Numbered from the stretch's first letter, positions 22,511-34,588 are shown. The stretch: DNA of 64,000 nt from Rhizophagus clarus (GCA_015698045.1 BLAL01000012.1:1674001-1738000), one strand, 5' to 3'. Notes: a model not told the origin generated them from the sequence alone. Program-made: numbers and translations.

Positions 22511-23893
22511 CAGTCGGTGCTCAAAAATATCCGGCAAATTTAAATGATCAGCAAAATCGAAAAAATTTTATTGAATTTTAACCTTTAATTTTTCCGAAAC
22601 TATCTTAATAACAAAAAATAAAACAGATATTGCCAGAATCCTAATATTATGAACTTTTCAAGTATACTATTAATATTTGGTAGGGTACCCTTTACTTTTA
22701 ATTACAGCACGTACTCTTCTTGGCATGCTAGAAACTAAAGTTTCCAAAAAATTTGAATCAATTTTGACTCACTCTTCCTGCAGTGTCAAGATAAGTTCTT
22801 CGGTAGATTTTGGTCTTGGATCACGCTTACGAACTTGCCTTTCCAAAAAATCCCATACATGCTCGATAGGGTTTAAGTCCGGGCTCTGGGCTGGCCACGG
22901 AAAAAAATTAATTGAATTTTCATTTTTCCAGTCTGTTACTATATTTGCTCTATGAACGGGCGCGTTATCGTCCTGGAAAATGTACTCATTTTCATTACCA
23001 AGAGACACAAAAAAAGGCAGTAAATGTTCCTGTAAAATTTCTAGGTACTTTTTTGCATTAATATTTTCTCTAATAATTACTAATGGACCAATTTTATTAC
23101 TAATAAAAGCACCCCAAACCATTATACCAGGGCTGCCTTGTTTAACTGTAGGTAAAAGACAATCAACATCATATTTTTCTTTAGGTTTGCACCAAACCCA
23201 ATGGTTAGAATCATTTTGAAACAAAAGATATCGAGATTCATCGCTCCATACCATATTTTCCCACTCTTTTGCCCAGTTTTTCCTTTCCTTACACCAAGAT
23301 AAGCGTTTAAGACGATTTTGTTCTGAAACAAAAGGTTTCCTGACTCCAGCCCGCCCATGATACCACAATTCATAAAGATTATGACGTATAGTAGCTGTAC
23401 TCACAGATTTAAGCCCCATTTCTTTAAATTTTTTGATTAGATCTTCAACAGACTGCTGTCTATCATCCCTAATTAAACGATTAAGATGCCATTGATCACG
23501 ATCATTCATAATGGGTGGTCTACCAGGCCGAGGAAATGATGACGTCAACCCATCTTTTTTCCACTTAACAATTACGTCATTTACTGTACTTCTTGGTATA
23601 TCCAAAGTTTTAGAAATATTAGTAATGTTGTGTGAGCCCTTGTAAAGTCCGACAATTTCACCACGCTCAAAAGGAGTAAGCTCACGAGTTTTTGTCATTT
23701 TTATATAAAGAAACGTATTATAAAGAAATGAATTTTTTTTTTTTAGAAAATCTATCATAATTTTTATTCAAAAAAAAAAAAAATTATCAAATTTGGTGCT
23801 ATCGGTGTTAATTTATGACCATTTAAAGTTAAGGATACGTGTTAGCAAATTATTTGATGATCGGCATTGCCAGATACTTTTGAGCACTGACTG
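22511..23893 (-). mobile_element. Tc1/mariner transposon (1383 bp)
   Basis: Imperfect inverted ends CAGTCGGTGCTCAAAA and CAGTCAGTGCTCAAAA, extending about 27 bp, are flanked by TA dinucleotides (22509-22510 and 23894-23895). It carries one minus-strand transposase. It inserted into the left part of the CACTA-like element. Confidence 0.9.
22670..23698 (-). pseudogene. Tc1/mariner transposase with late in-frame stop
   Basis: The start is taken at MTKTREL (23698); an upstream Met at 23758 is in frame but outside the conserved N-terminus. HTH DNA-binding segments come first ('ISKTLDIPRSTVNDVI', 'GRPPIMND'). The DDE catalytic domain follows: D in 'VWSDESRY', D in 'FQDDNAPVH', E in 'PDLNPIEHVWD', spaced as in DD34E. 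A TGA at about 22766-22768 interrupts the C-terminus after 'TLQEE', where the family has Trp. The same frame then continues with 'MPRRVRAVIKSKGYPTKY' to TAA at 22670. Loss of about 32 C-terminal residues may or may not abolish activity. Confidence 0.9.
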
Positions 23894-24009
23894 TATCTAA
23901 AGCTTAAAGAATAATTGTTCTCTTAAAAAAAAATAAATAACAAAGCATTATTAAATGTTTCGCTGAAAGAAAAAAAATAAAACTAAAAAAAAAATAATTG
24001 ATTGCCTAC

Positions 24010-25467
24010 CGAATTCCATGCATCCAGATCCATCTAAAAAAAAGATATACTGGAAGATTTCATATGTCCAAACTTGTCTAAAAAAAGAATAAACACCATT
24101 AAATGGAATAAATTCAATCAATAATCCTTATCATAAATATTCGATGAACCCGTCTAAAAAAAGAAAAATCAAAATGGTAATGTAAAACATTTTGTAAAAA
24201 AATAATTTAAGAAAATCCTTAATTCGCCGAAATCTCATCCCATGCATCCAAAGAGCCAAAAAGTCATCTAAAAAAATGTTATTACTTGCCAAAATCTCAT
24301 GTCACAGTAATCTGAAAGAATGTCTAAAAAAAAAGAAAATATCAAATCTGTTAGATACAGTTTCAATAAAATGAATAATTAAAGACAAACAAAACACACT
24401 ATCGAATCCACACATCCAAAGACTTGGAGTTTCGTCAAAAATCATTCTTGCCGAATTTCGCATCTAGAGAGTTAAAGAACAAACTGTCTAAAAAAAAAAA
24501 GAAAAAATAAATTAGTAATTATTTTTTAAAAGGCTAAAGAAATCTTAAAAAAAACATATTCGATGAATTCTTGCATTAAAAAAACACACCAACAAATCCA
24601 CACATCCAAAGATTGGAGTTCGTCAAAAATCATTCTTGTCAAATTTTGTGTCCAGAGAGTTGAGGAACAAACTGTCTAAAAAAAAAGAATAAATAAATTA
24701 GTAATTATTTTTAAAAGGCGAAAGAAATCTTAAAAAAAAAATACTTACTGAATTCTTACATCAAAAAAACTGAACTCATCTAAAAAAAATAGAGAATTGA
24801 AACGTTAGTAATCATTTTATTAAATAAATAAACTGAATATTACATCTTACCAAAATTATATCAAAGATGTTGAAAATTAGCCATCTATAATTAAAATAAT
24901 CAAAATATTAATACATGATTCATTAAAAAAATAAATTTAATTCAAAATAAAAAAAAAATATTAAAATTCACTAAAAGCTGAGTTATTAAAACCGTCTCAT
25001 TATTACCAAATTCCACACAAGTATCAACTATCTAAAAGGAGTAAAACAAGTTGCTAATAAACGTCGTAAAAATCACAAAATAAAATGAAAAAATTAAAAT
25101 ACTTACCAAAATCTTACACAAAGAGCTGGCCGTCTAAAAAAGAGTAAAAATGAATCATTAGTAAACATCATAAAACATCAAAATAAAACAAAAAAATACT
25201 CCCGAGATCTTACCGAAGAGCCAATTGTCTAAAAAGAAATAAAAAAAAATGAAATTATTAACTGTTCTTTAGAAGTCATAGAATAATAAATTAAACTTTA
25301 CAACTCTTACCGAAACACCGCATCCAAAGAGCTGCAAAAAGAAACAGCCCCTAACATTCAGTTAACACAAAGAACCGGTTGTCTGCAAAAAAAAATGAAC
25401 TGTTAATAAAGTTTGTTTAAAGTTAAAAGAAAAAACAATTTCACTCACCAAGATCCAAGGAAGAGAT
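24010..25467 (-). repeat. Minus-strand array of about a dozen micro-exon/intron modules
   Basis: Read on the minus strand, short exon-like segments are bounded by a T-tract plus AG upstream and a donor downstream. Clear examples (plus coordinates) are 24010-24033, 24051-24077, 24290-24323 (GC donor), 24749-24779, 24851-24884, 25007-25031, 25107-25133, 25214-25228, 25311-25331 and 25449-25467. Donors are mostly GTAAGW or GTGAGT. TACTAAC or TACTAAT branch-like words lie upstream of several acceptors. The exons share a 'CTCTTTGGATGCG' and 'ATTTCG' core, so the modules are copies of one ancestor. Exon lengths (15-34 nt) are not frame-neutral. Confidence 0.6.
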
Positions 25468-26261
25468 CTGAGAGAATACTAAATAAAAAGAAGTGACTGA
25501 ACTTTTAAAAGCCGTTCATTAAATTGAGTAGTTAAAAAAAAAATTTTTATGGTGAAATTTCGCATCCAAACATCGGAAAAGTTATATCAGTTCAGATCTG
25601 CGGCAATCTGCAAAAATTGCAGATTGCTACTTTTTTTTTAACAATTTTAGATAAAAATCTCTGCAATATTACACACGTCATACTTTTTATTTTTTTTGAA
25701 GATTTTTTTATAAAATTCTGTGATAATCTCCAAGATTGCAGATTTTAAAAACATTTCGCACAAAAATCTTTAAAGATCTTCACATTTTCTCTTTTTATTT
25801 AATAAACCTTACATAAACTTTCTTTTTTTATTTTGATAAGCTTTGCATTTCTGATTTGCAATACAAACTTTTTTTTTTTTTACAACACTTTCATTAAAGA
25901 AAACTTTTTTACTGCATTTTAAAGAAATATTTTTTTTTTACAATACTTTCCAAAGAAATAATTTATTTTTCAACACCTTTTAAAGAAACAACTATTAAAG
26001 ATACAAAATAACAATTAGTCGTTATTTTTGTTTTTATTTAAGCTTAGAAATTCGTTAGACTTCAAAAAGTAAATTTTTTTTTAAAAAAAAAACCATGAGT
26101 TTGAAGTCTTAGATGAACAGAAACATTAAACTCGTCTAACATTCAGCACAAAATCTGCAACATGCAGGAATATTGGACTGAAAAAAGACATCAACTCCTT
26201 TTTCTCCTACTTTAAAAAAAAAATTTCTTTAACGAACATTAATATTATTAACATTAACGTT

Positions 26262-28880
26262 CATTTTACTTTTATAAGTCAGAATGTCGAAGATTTCAGG
26301 TTCAGACTCCATTTCAAAGGTATTCATTCCTTTGAATTTTTTTTATTAATATTAATTAACAAAAGCAAACGTTCATTTTATTAGTCCAGAACATCAAATT
26401 AAAGGTACACCTGGACTTCATTTCAAAAAAATAATTTTTTTTAACAAACATTAGCTAAAGTTCGTTTTATTTATTTATTTTTGTTTTTTTTTGTAAGTCC
26501 AGAATGTCGAAGTGCCAGTTCTGGACCTTATTTCAAAAGTAAAACTTCAGAATAATTAAATTTTTTTTTTGCATATACAGACATTATAGTAGCATTATCC
26601 ACATTCAGTTTTCCGACCAGAAAGCCAAAAGTTTGGTTCTGGACTCATTTTGAAGTGCAAACTTCAAAATTATTATTTTTTTTTTATTAAATATATTTAA
26701 CTGAATGTTGATTACATGTAACGTTTGTTTGTCCTTTTTTTAGTTCCAGAACACCGAACATGTATCCATTTCAAAGATAACTTTGAAAAAAAATTTTTTT
26801 ATATTCATTTTAATAAACGTTACTAATGTTCATTTTTTATTTTTTTAGGTCCAGAACTTCATTTCAAAGTGGACTGAGTATTTCGAAGGTAGAGATAAAC
26901 TTTGAAATAATTTATATTTATTTTTATATTTTTACTTTAACAAACGTTACTAACGTTTGTTTTTTATTGTTTTTTGCAGGTCCAGAACGCCAAAGCTGAT
27001 TCTGGACTCCATTTCGAAGGTTGTTCCTTTGAAATTTTTCTGTCATTAATATTATTTAACAAACGGTAACTAACGTTCATTTATACTTTGCATTTCCAGA
27101 ACATCAAAATTCACAAGTTCTGAAAATGATTTATTAAATTTTTTTTTATTAATAATATTTAATGAACATTATCTAATGTTTGTTTTATATTTTTTAGGTC
27201 CAGAACACTGGAAGTGCATGTTCCAGACTCCATTTCAAAGGTAAATTTTGAAAAAAAAATTATTTTTCTTGTTTTTATTTTAACAAACATTAGCTAACAT
27301 TTGTTAACGTTCGTTTACATTATTTAGGTCTGGAACACCAATGGTATGAGCACCGGACTAAAATTTTGAAGCTAATAGGGTAAGCTTCAAAAATTAATTT
27401 TTTTTTAATAAACATTTATAACTAAAAGTTTGTTTGACTTTTATTTTAGATTCAGCCTTCCGTTTCAAAGGTAAACTTCGAAATATTTTTATTTTTTTTT
27501 AATTTCTTATATTTAATGAACGCTATCTAGTATTTATTTTGTTATTTTAAGGCCTATAACACTGAGGGTATAGGTCAAGGACTCCATTTTTTTATATTTA
27601 TCTTAACGAACATTATTAACGTTCATTTTTTATTTTTTTTAGTTCCGAAACTACATTTCAAAGTGGTCCAGAGTATTTCGAAGTTGAAACTTTGAAAAAA
27701 TTTATAATTTTTTTATATTTAATGAACATCACTAACGTTTGTATTTTATTATCTTTTTTTTTAGGTCCAGAAAAAGTCTGGACTCTATTCGAAGGTAAAC
27801 CTTCAAATTTTTTTAATTTATTGTTTTTTATTAATGAACATTAACTAATAATGTTCTTTGTTTTTTTTTAGTCCAGAAGCTGGTGGTATTCTTCAAAGGT
27901 AAAACTTCAAATCTTTATTTTTTTATTTTTTTATTATTTGATGAATGTTTACTGATGTTCTTCATTTTTTTTAGATACAGGAAGCTGTTAGTTTCCCGAT
28001 TAAAAGGGTAAAATATTTTTTTTTTACTTTTATTTTTTAATGAAATGTTGACTAACATTTCGTTTATAATTTTGGTATATTCACAGCATTACCTGAATGA
28101 AATTTCGAAGGTAAACTTCGAAATATTGATATTTTTTTTACTAGTTCATCTAATGAAACGACTTCTGACATTTCATTCATTTTCTTTTTAGATCCAGGAC
28201 TACTCCATTTTGAAGCCAGATTCCAATTATTTGAAAGGTAACACCTTCAAAATTTTTGTATTTCTTATTTTTTTTTGTAATTTGTTTAACAAAACGTTCC
28301 ATTCCGTATGTTTCTTTTTTATATTTTTTATTTTGTAATTTCTTTTTCTTTAAGCCCAAAGCACGTAATTTCGAAGGTCATACTTCAAATTTCTTTTTTT
28401 TTACTTTCTTTAATAAACGTTCATTTTTTATTATTTGGGTACTAGCGTTTGAAGGTAAAAAACCAAATTTTTTTTGTTTTTATTTTAGTGAATCGTTTAA
28501 TAATATTTCAATTTTCTTTGTTTTGTAGACTCGTGGCTTCTGATGTGAAATTTTGAAGGTATTTCCTTTCGAAAATATTAGCTTTATTTTTATTTTTAGA
28601 AGAGATGTTAACATTTTTCTTTTGTAGGTCCACAGATTCCCAGAAGTGAAATTTCGAAGGTAAAACTTTAAAATTGTCTTTCTTATTTTTTTAAACAAAA
28701 CATTGACTAACGTTTTATTTTACTTATTTTTTGCAGGTCTTCAGCTTCTGAACGGATCCTGTATGAAATTTTGAAGGTAAAACCTTGAAATTATTTCATT
28801 TACTTATTTTTAAGCGAAACAATATTAATTAATATTTCAATTTTATTTTCTTATAGGTTCACAGTTTTCCATCCGCTTTC
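26262..28880 (+). repeat. Plus-strand array of about two dozen micro-exon/intron modules
   Basis: Units of about 90-130 bp read T-tract-AG, then a short segment beginning GTCCAGAAC and ending CATTTCGAAG, then GTAAACTTCGAAAT, then a TACTAAC-like word. Exon-like segments with both sites clear are 26980-27019, 27198-27240, 28087-28110, 28628-28659 and 28737-28776. Each unit also has short inverted repeats: GTCCAGAA/TTCTGGAC, ATTTCGAAG/CTTCGAAAT and AACGTTA/TAACGTT. Copies are diverged, so the array is old or under repeat turnover. It diverges in orientation from the minus-strand array at 24010-25467. Confidence 0.6.
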
Positions 28881-29739
28881 TAGATGGAACTTCAAGAATA
28901 CATTTCCTGTATTTTTTTTTAAAAGTGATAATATTTTTACATTTTGACACATCTAACTGAAGAAAGAAAAAACTATGATAGTTTTTAGTGCATTTAATAA
29001 ATAGTGTAGTACATATGCCTTTTGTTTGTAATGCTTTAATTAAATAAATTAATTGATATTAGTTAACTACGTTAAAAGTAATTGTAAATTATTATTATCA
29101 AAAATTTTGAAAATTTTCGCATATTTATTTTAAAAAATTTCGCAGATTTTTTAGTATTTGCAGATTTGCGCAGAAATTCATGATATTTTTCAGCGATGCG
29201 CATCAGCATGTCCTCAGATTTGCACAGAAATGGACTCTGCAGAACTGCGCAGATCTGTGGACCAAAATTTTTTCCAATGAAGAAGACCAAAATATCTGCT
29301 TAAAATGAGCTGTTTTGTTGAGGATTTTTTAAAGAAAGTGCGGGAGAAGTGGGAAAAGAGAAATTAAGAAAGGGAATGAAAAGGAAAAATATGAAGGGAA
29401 GAAAAAGAAAGAAGGGAAAGATAAAAAATAGGAAAAGGACGAAAGGAGGTAAAAAATGAAAGAAAATGGTGAAGGAAAAAGGAAAGAAGTTTTAAAAACT
29501 TTATTAAATTTAGTCTTTTTTTTAAGCTCTAATTAGTTATGTGATATGTGATATAATGCTCAATTAATATACACTATTCGACTATGATTCAACAACGTCA
29601 AATATATGTTTAATCATAGATCATTACTAATTGAGGTCAAATAATTTTTAATTTTGATCGAATATAGACCAAATTTTATTAAGGCCGAATATTCTTTTTT
29701 CGACTAGTGAATTCCAAAATAATTTTTATGCTGACCTTC

Positions 29740-31056
29740 TCATTTAATACAAAGTACCTAAGTATCTATCTTGTAAACTGAAGATGGGATCATGCACTAA
29801 TAAGACAGTAACACTACTAAAAGCAATACTCTAGATTCAGGAATTACTTTCTTACTCTGTAATATGAAAAAGAAAACACTTCTTTTCAAATTTTGTATAA
29901 AAATAAATTAGATTAATTAAACCAATTTCATGATAACCTTAATATTATATTAAAAATGTGCAATCTTTTTGCTTATTAATAGGAAAAGTACATAGTTAAT
30001 TATTCTTCCAGAATTAACAAATCCTATTAGCAAAATAAAAAGTACTTAATGAACTAAAGTTGGGATCATACACTGACAAGATAGTGATACTATCAAAATC
30101 AAGATTTTAGATTTAGATTACACAGGTCAAAATTAGTTAAATAGGGTATCAATAGAGTATCAATAGGTTATCAATCGGCTATCAATAAGCTACCCTATTG
30201 GTAGCCTATTGAACTTGCGCCATAATCTGTTACCAATCGGGCAGGCTGATTGATAGCTGATTGATAACTTATTGATAACCTATTAGTATCCTATTGGTAT
30301 TTTTATTAAATAGGGTATCAATAGGGTATCAATAGGTTATCAATAGGTTATCAATCAGCCTGCCCGATTGGTGATGATTATGGCGCAAGTTCAATAGGCT
30401 ACCAATAGGGTAGCCTATTGATAGCCGATTGATAACCTATTGATACCCTATTGATACCCTATTTAACTAATTTCGACCTGTGTTACTCTTACTTTCAAAA
30501 TGAAAATAAAGACATAACTTCTTAAAAATTAAATTTTAATGCCATTAAATAATAATAATTGTTTGTGATATTATCTTATATGTACCAGAAATAAAAAAAA
30601 ATTATAGTAAAATCATAAAAGGTAATAATATAAGATAAATAAAAATCAGAAAAATAAAATTTAAAATTAAACAAATTCTATGATAATCTTTACCATATAT
30701 CAATTAAAAAATATATATATTTTAAATAAAATACATAGACCAAATCAAATCAATTAATTTGATAAAGTATATACTCCAACCATCACAAAATACTGTGCCA
30801 TAAGGTTAGTAATATGTATAATAAATAAACTAACAAACAAAATAAATTTAAATTAAACTATTTCCAAGATAATTTTCATTAAAGGATATGCTGATCTTTT
30901 CATTTAATACAAAGTAAAAATACTTGGCTTGTAAATAGAAAATGGGATCATGCATAATAAGACAGTGATACTACCAAAATCAAGATTCTAGATTAGATTA
31001 CTCTTACTTTCGAAATGAAAAGAAAGACACAACTTTTCAAGATTAGAATTTAATGC
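29740..31056. repeat. Degenerate direct repeats bearing a MITE empty site
   Basis: A segment reading roughly TTCTCATTTAATACAAAGTA then GGGATCATGCACTAATAAGACAGT occurs near 29740-29830 and again near 30895-30975, with a partial copy near 30060-30110. The copy at 30970-31055 is the uninterrupted counterpart of the site holding the 30121-30482 MITE. There is no coding sequence. Confidence 0.65.
30121..30482. mobile_element. Foldback MITE with TTA target duplication (362 bp)
   Basis: The ends are CACAGGTC...GACCTGTG, flanked by TTA (30118-30120 and 30483-30485). Almost the whole element is a palindrome of two arms of about 170 bp around a short AT loop. Each arm is built from repeated TATCAATAGG-type words plus a 'TGGCGCAAGTTCAATAGGC' block. 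The 3-bp TTA duplication fits PIF/Harbinger. The related empty site at about 31010 has a single TTA. Confidence 0.8.
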
Positions 31057-31185
31057 TAGAGATTGGAACCAGTTTTATTATTACAAACTGGTTTTATTGT
31101 CATCTAAAAAATTGAAACTGATTATAAACTGGTTTTATATTAAAACCAGTTAAATCAGATAACCTGATTATGTAGTATTAATAAG

Positions 31186-31748
31186 TAGGATTGGATCAGT
31201 TCTAGCAAAGACCAGTCCTGTATCAGTTTTAGGACTGGTCCTCATGGTCTTCAGTCTGAGATTTGAGAACTGGTCCAGACCAGGGACTGATCTATATAAT
31301 TTTTTAGGTCCAATGAAATAAATGCTAGAATGGCAGGATTTCAATTTTTTTATGAAAAAATGACATTTTAGCACCTTTATTATATTACTTAATGTAAAAA
31401 ATACCAAAATGTCATTTTTCATATGAAAAAAATGCTGAAATGACATTTTTTACAAATTATTTATGAAAAAAGCTGAAATGATAATTATTATGAAAAAATA
31501 CCATTTTGGTATTGTTTTTCATATTATTTATGAATTAAAAATGCCAAAATGTGGGGTTTCATTTTATTTTATAAAACCGTCAAAGTGGCATTTAATTTTT
31601 TTTTATTTTACTTTATGAAAAAACTAGCCCTAAAATAAAAACACTTTCAGGTCAAACAAAACTGGTCCAGTTCCAGTCCAGTCCAGTCCTGGCTGAAAGA
31701 TCAGTCTTTTAGGACCAGACTGGACCAGACCAGACTAGTCCAACCCTA
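31186..31748. mobile_element. hAT-type MITE (563 bp)
   Basis: The exact 8-bp duplication TTAATAAG (31178-31185 and 31749-31756) flanks ends TAGGATTGGATCAG and, inverted, TAGGGTTGGACTAG. The subterminal regions are rich in GACCAGTC and ACTGGTC words. The interior has repeated 'TGAAAAAATGACATTTT' palindromic phrases. There is no coding capacity. Confidence 0.85.
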
Positions 31749-32045
31749 TTAATAAGCAAAAAAATGAAAAATTTATAAAATTATTTTCACACTTTCATTT
31801 TAATTTTATTTATTAATAAAATTCAAAAATATATTCTCATTATTACTATTATTACTACTACTACTATTATTATTATTATGCTAAAATGTCTAAAATAACT
31901 AATTAATCATTATTATTAATTATTAAATGTTTGTTTAACTATCAAAAAAATTCCATAAGATTTAGTTTTCTTGTGGTGGAAACATCTCAAAATGGGTGCT
32001 ATTACGTTTTAAAAACAAAACTTTATTTACTAAGTCAGGTGCTAA

Positions 32046-34211
32046 TCATGTTCTTTTTGCCAAAACATGATTTCTAGCATCTGAAAACAATCGTTCACTC
32101 AGTACTGATGTCACTGGGATTGAAAGATATTTTCTTGCTAATTGCACTAAAGTAGAAAAACTATCTCTATGATTTGACCACCACATTAAAGGGTCATCTT
32201 TAATCCTAATATCTTGTGACTTTATATAATGTGATATTTTATCTTCTTCTTCTATATTCGTTTGTATATAATTACCTTCTAGGTCATTGAATAAACCACC
32301 ATCATCATTCTTCACAGAATTTCTATCTACATTATCATCTGGAATATGGAGATTTGTTTTTAATTTATTGTATAAATTCTTTACCAATTGATGCACTCTA
32401 TCTCGTTCATTGTTAGTTGACCACTTAAAATGTTTAAATTGGAGTCAAGAAATGTAGCAATTAAAGCAGTATTTGTCAGAACAGCCCATAATTTATTTAA
32501 CGACAGGTATATTGCAGCTTGGACTTTTTCAAGCAAACCACTTGTATTAACTGATGGTAAATCTTCTACCTTATTTGTAAATTCAATGCTTTCAATTTGT
32601 GTTCATTTTCTACTAGGTCCCTGTTGAGTTTGTCCTCTTTCTCGGCCATGGGTGCTCATCCTTTGTTGATATTACCAATGTGCATATTGCCATTGCCGTC
32701 GAGTGCTAGCACTAGGTATATTATCATCTGTTATTTCGTCATCATCATTTTCTTCATAACTTTTACTATAAATAAGCATCAAGTAATTTTCAACTATTTC
32801 ATTTTTGTCTGGCCTTGGAGTAAATTTCTTCTTAAGTGACTCCATGTATAGATGAACAAGATTAAGTGTTGGATAATTGGTACCATACAAATGCCTAGTT
32901 ACAATTTCAATCAGTTCCAATAGTTTTACAACTTTCTGCAAAAACCTTTAATAATGTTATAAATAAATAGAATAATCAATAATAATTTAAAAAATGAAAA
33001 ATACAGATTCTAATAGAGTTAAAATACTATTCTTTTTCCGCAACTGATAAGCACAAATGTTCTAACTTTTCACCTTCTTTCTGAGTAGCATGATCTGATC
33101 AGAAAAGTAATGAAATTGAAATGAATCTAATTGAATTATATAATTCTAGGAGGTGTTTTTAGGCTAGGTAGGTGGAATTCTACCTGGTTTTTACGTCTGT
33201 CAAAAGGTCAAGAGGACTTTGAGCATTATCACCTTCAACTTGGCCAGATCCATCTTGTACCTCACGCAATCATTGAACTTGCTTCGGGAGTCAAAAAAAG
33301 CCTGCAGGTTTTTAATATGGTGATGTATTGCTTTACACTATTTTAATCCTTCTTGATAACTGTAACATATGCGCAGCACACAGTTGACGTTCTATGCTGC
33401 TTAAATAATTGTTATTTAATAATCATATTCCCTTAACCATATTAGCTCTGTTGTCTGTGACAATAGTAAAAACTAATAGTTTAAGATGCCAGCTGCAAAT
33501 TATTTTAAATAATTCTTTACTAATCACTTCTCCTGTATGTGGATATGGAAGTCGATCACAAAAAAGAAGGGCTTTTCGAAACTTAAAGTCAGAAAACAGC
33601 CAGGTTGCTATAATGCCTAAATATCTGTGTCAAGATTTGGCTTTTCATAGGTCAGTAGTCAAATGGATTGTTGTTACGCTACTATGAAGTAGAGAGCTTA
33701 ATTGATTATGACTCCAATTATAAGCTCTATAGATGAGTTCCTTGGCAGTTTTATCATACGGGATATGAAATCCTGGCTCACACGCGTAAATAAATTCTCA
33801 AAAAAACCAATTTTGTAAAATGAATAAAGGTAAAACAAAATGAACAATAAACTGGATTAATTTTCTTGCTAAAAATTCTTGTCTTTGAGTTGGACATCAT
33901 GGTGATAAACTATAATAATTGGTAACTTGGATTTGATGACTTTGATCACATTTTGGCTAGGCAATAAATAAATTAATTATATTGAACCTAACAAAATTAA
34001 ATGCAAATAATTTTGATCATACCTCTCTATGTTCATCTAAAAAGTTGGTAAAATTATCTTTCATTATGCCATGTTTATCTTGTAAATGAGATATCATAAT
34101 TGATGTGTTTCTACCTTTACAAGTGTATGCATAAAACTTTTTATATGATCCAGAAAGTTCATATTCACATATTTTACAATACACAAGCTCAGAGTATTTT
34201 CGTCTATACAA
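32046..34211 (-). pseudogene. hAT transposase, degenerate
   Basis: Family landmarks appear in order on the minus strand. A BED-type zinc finger lies at 34211-34017 ('YCKICEYELS', 'SHLQDKHG'). A 'FHIPYDKTAKELIYRAY' segment is near 33750. The catalytic region near 33660-33400 includes 'HLTTDL', 'RYLGIIATWLF', 'TDNRANM' and 'LCAAHMLQL'. A 'DVKTR.NSTYLA' segment near 33150 has TAG where Trp codons are expected. The C-terminal dimerisation domain ('WWSNHRDSFSTL', 'LARKYLSIPVTSVLSERLF') ends at 32046. Frameshifts and stops make it inactive. Confidence 0.85.
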
Positions 34212-34588
34212 AAAAAAGAGGTATGACTCTTGTTATTACGGTTGGATACAACACTGGATTTTTACTTTTTTTGATCTTTGGATGATTGTGTGGATAGCGG
34301 GTAAAAGAATCTTGATCAGAGTCAGTGTCTGTATCTGGATAAAACATGGAAGCTGATATTTTTCTTTTTTTTTGAGAGAGAGAAGAGATGGTGATGATGA
34401 GTCAGAGATAATCGACATCATTTATAATTTGTGCTTTGTAGTTTGTAGCACAAAACTATGAATAAAACTGGTTAAATCAGTTATAACAAAACTGGTTTAT
34501 CATTTTATTATAACGTCAATCTGGTTATAAATCTGAAACGATTAAGCCCAGTTATAAAACTTATTTTGATAACCGGTTCCAACCTCTA

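Larger units (their letters stand above)
21945..29709. mobile_element. CACTA (EnSpm/CMC)-like element, apparently non-autonomous
   Basis: Both ends begin CACTAGTCGAAAAA (left 21945, right 29709 inverted), followed by a shared TTCGGCCT word. A 3-bp AAT duplication flanks the element (21942-21944 and 29710-29712). CACTA termini with 3-bp TSDs are diagnostic of EnSpm/CMC elements. No CACTA transposase is visible. The interior holds a Tc1/mariner insertion (22511-23893) and two divergent arrays of intron-like modules (24010-25467 minus, 26262-28880 plus). Near 29130-29270 there are repeated 'GCAGATTTG' words, and 29340-29500 is polypurine-rich. Confidence 0.7.
31057..34588 (-). mobile_element. 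Decayed hAT transposon
   Basis: The ends are TAGAGATTGGAACCAGTT and, inverted, TAGAGGTTGGAACCGGTT (16 of 18 match), with 'ACTGGTT' words repeated just inside both ends. The body encodes a hAT transposase pseudogene (32046-34211, minus). I could not find a matching 8-bp target duplication, so one end may be rearranged. A hAT MITE (31186-31748) is nested near the left end. Confidence 0.65.

Noticed and set aside
28256-28698. Phe/Lys-rich frames on both strands
   Set aside because: They run across several micro-exon modules and their T-tracts and are products of the repeat.
31057-34588. 8-bp target duplication for the large hAT element
   Set aside because: TTTAATGC before the left end has no counterpart after the right end, so no duplication is claimed.
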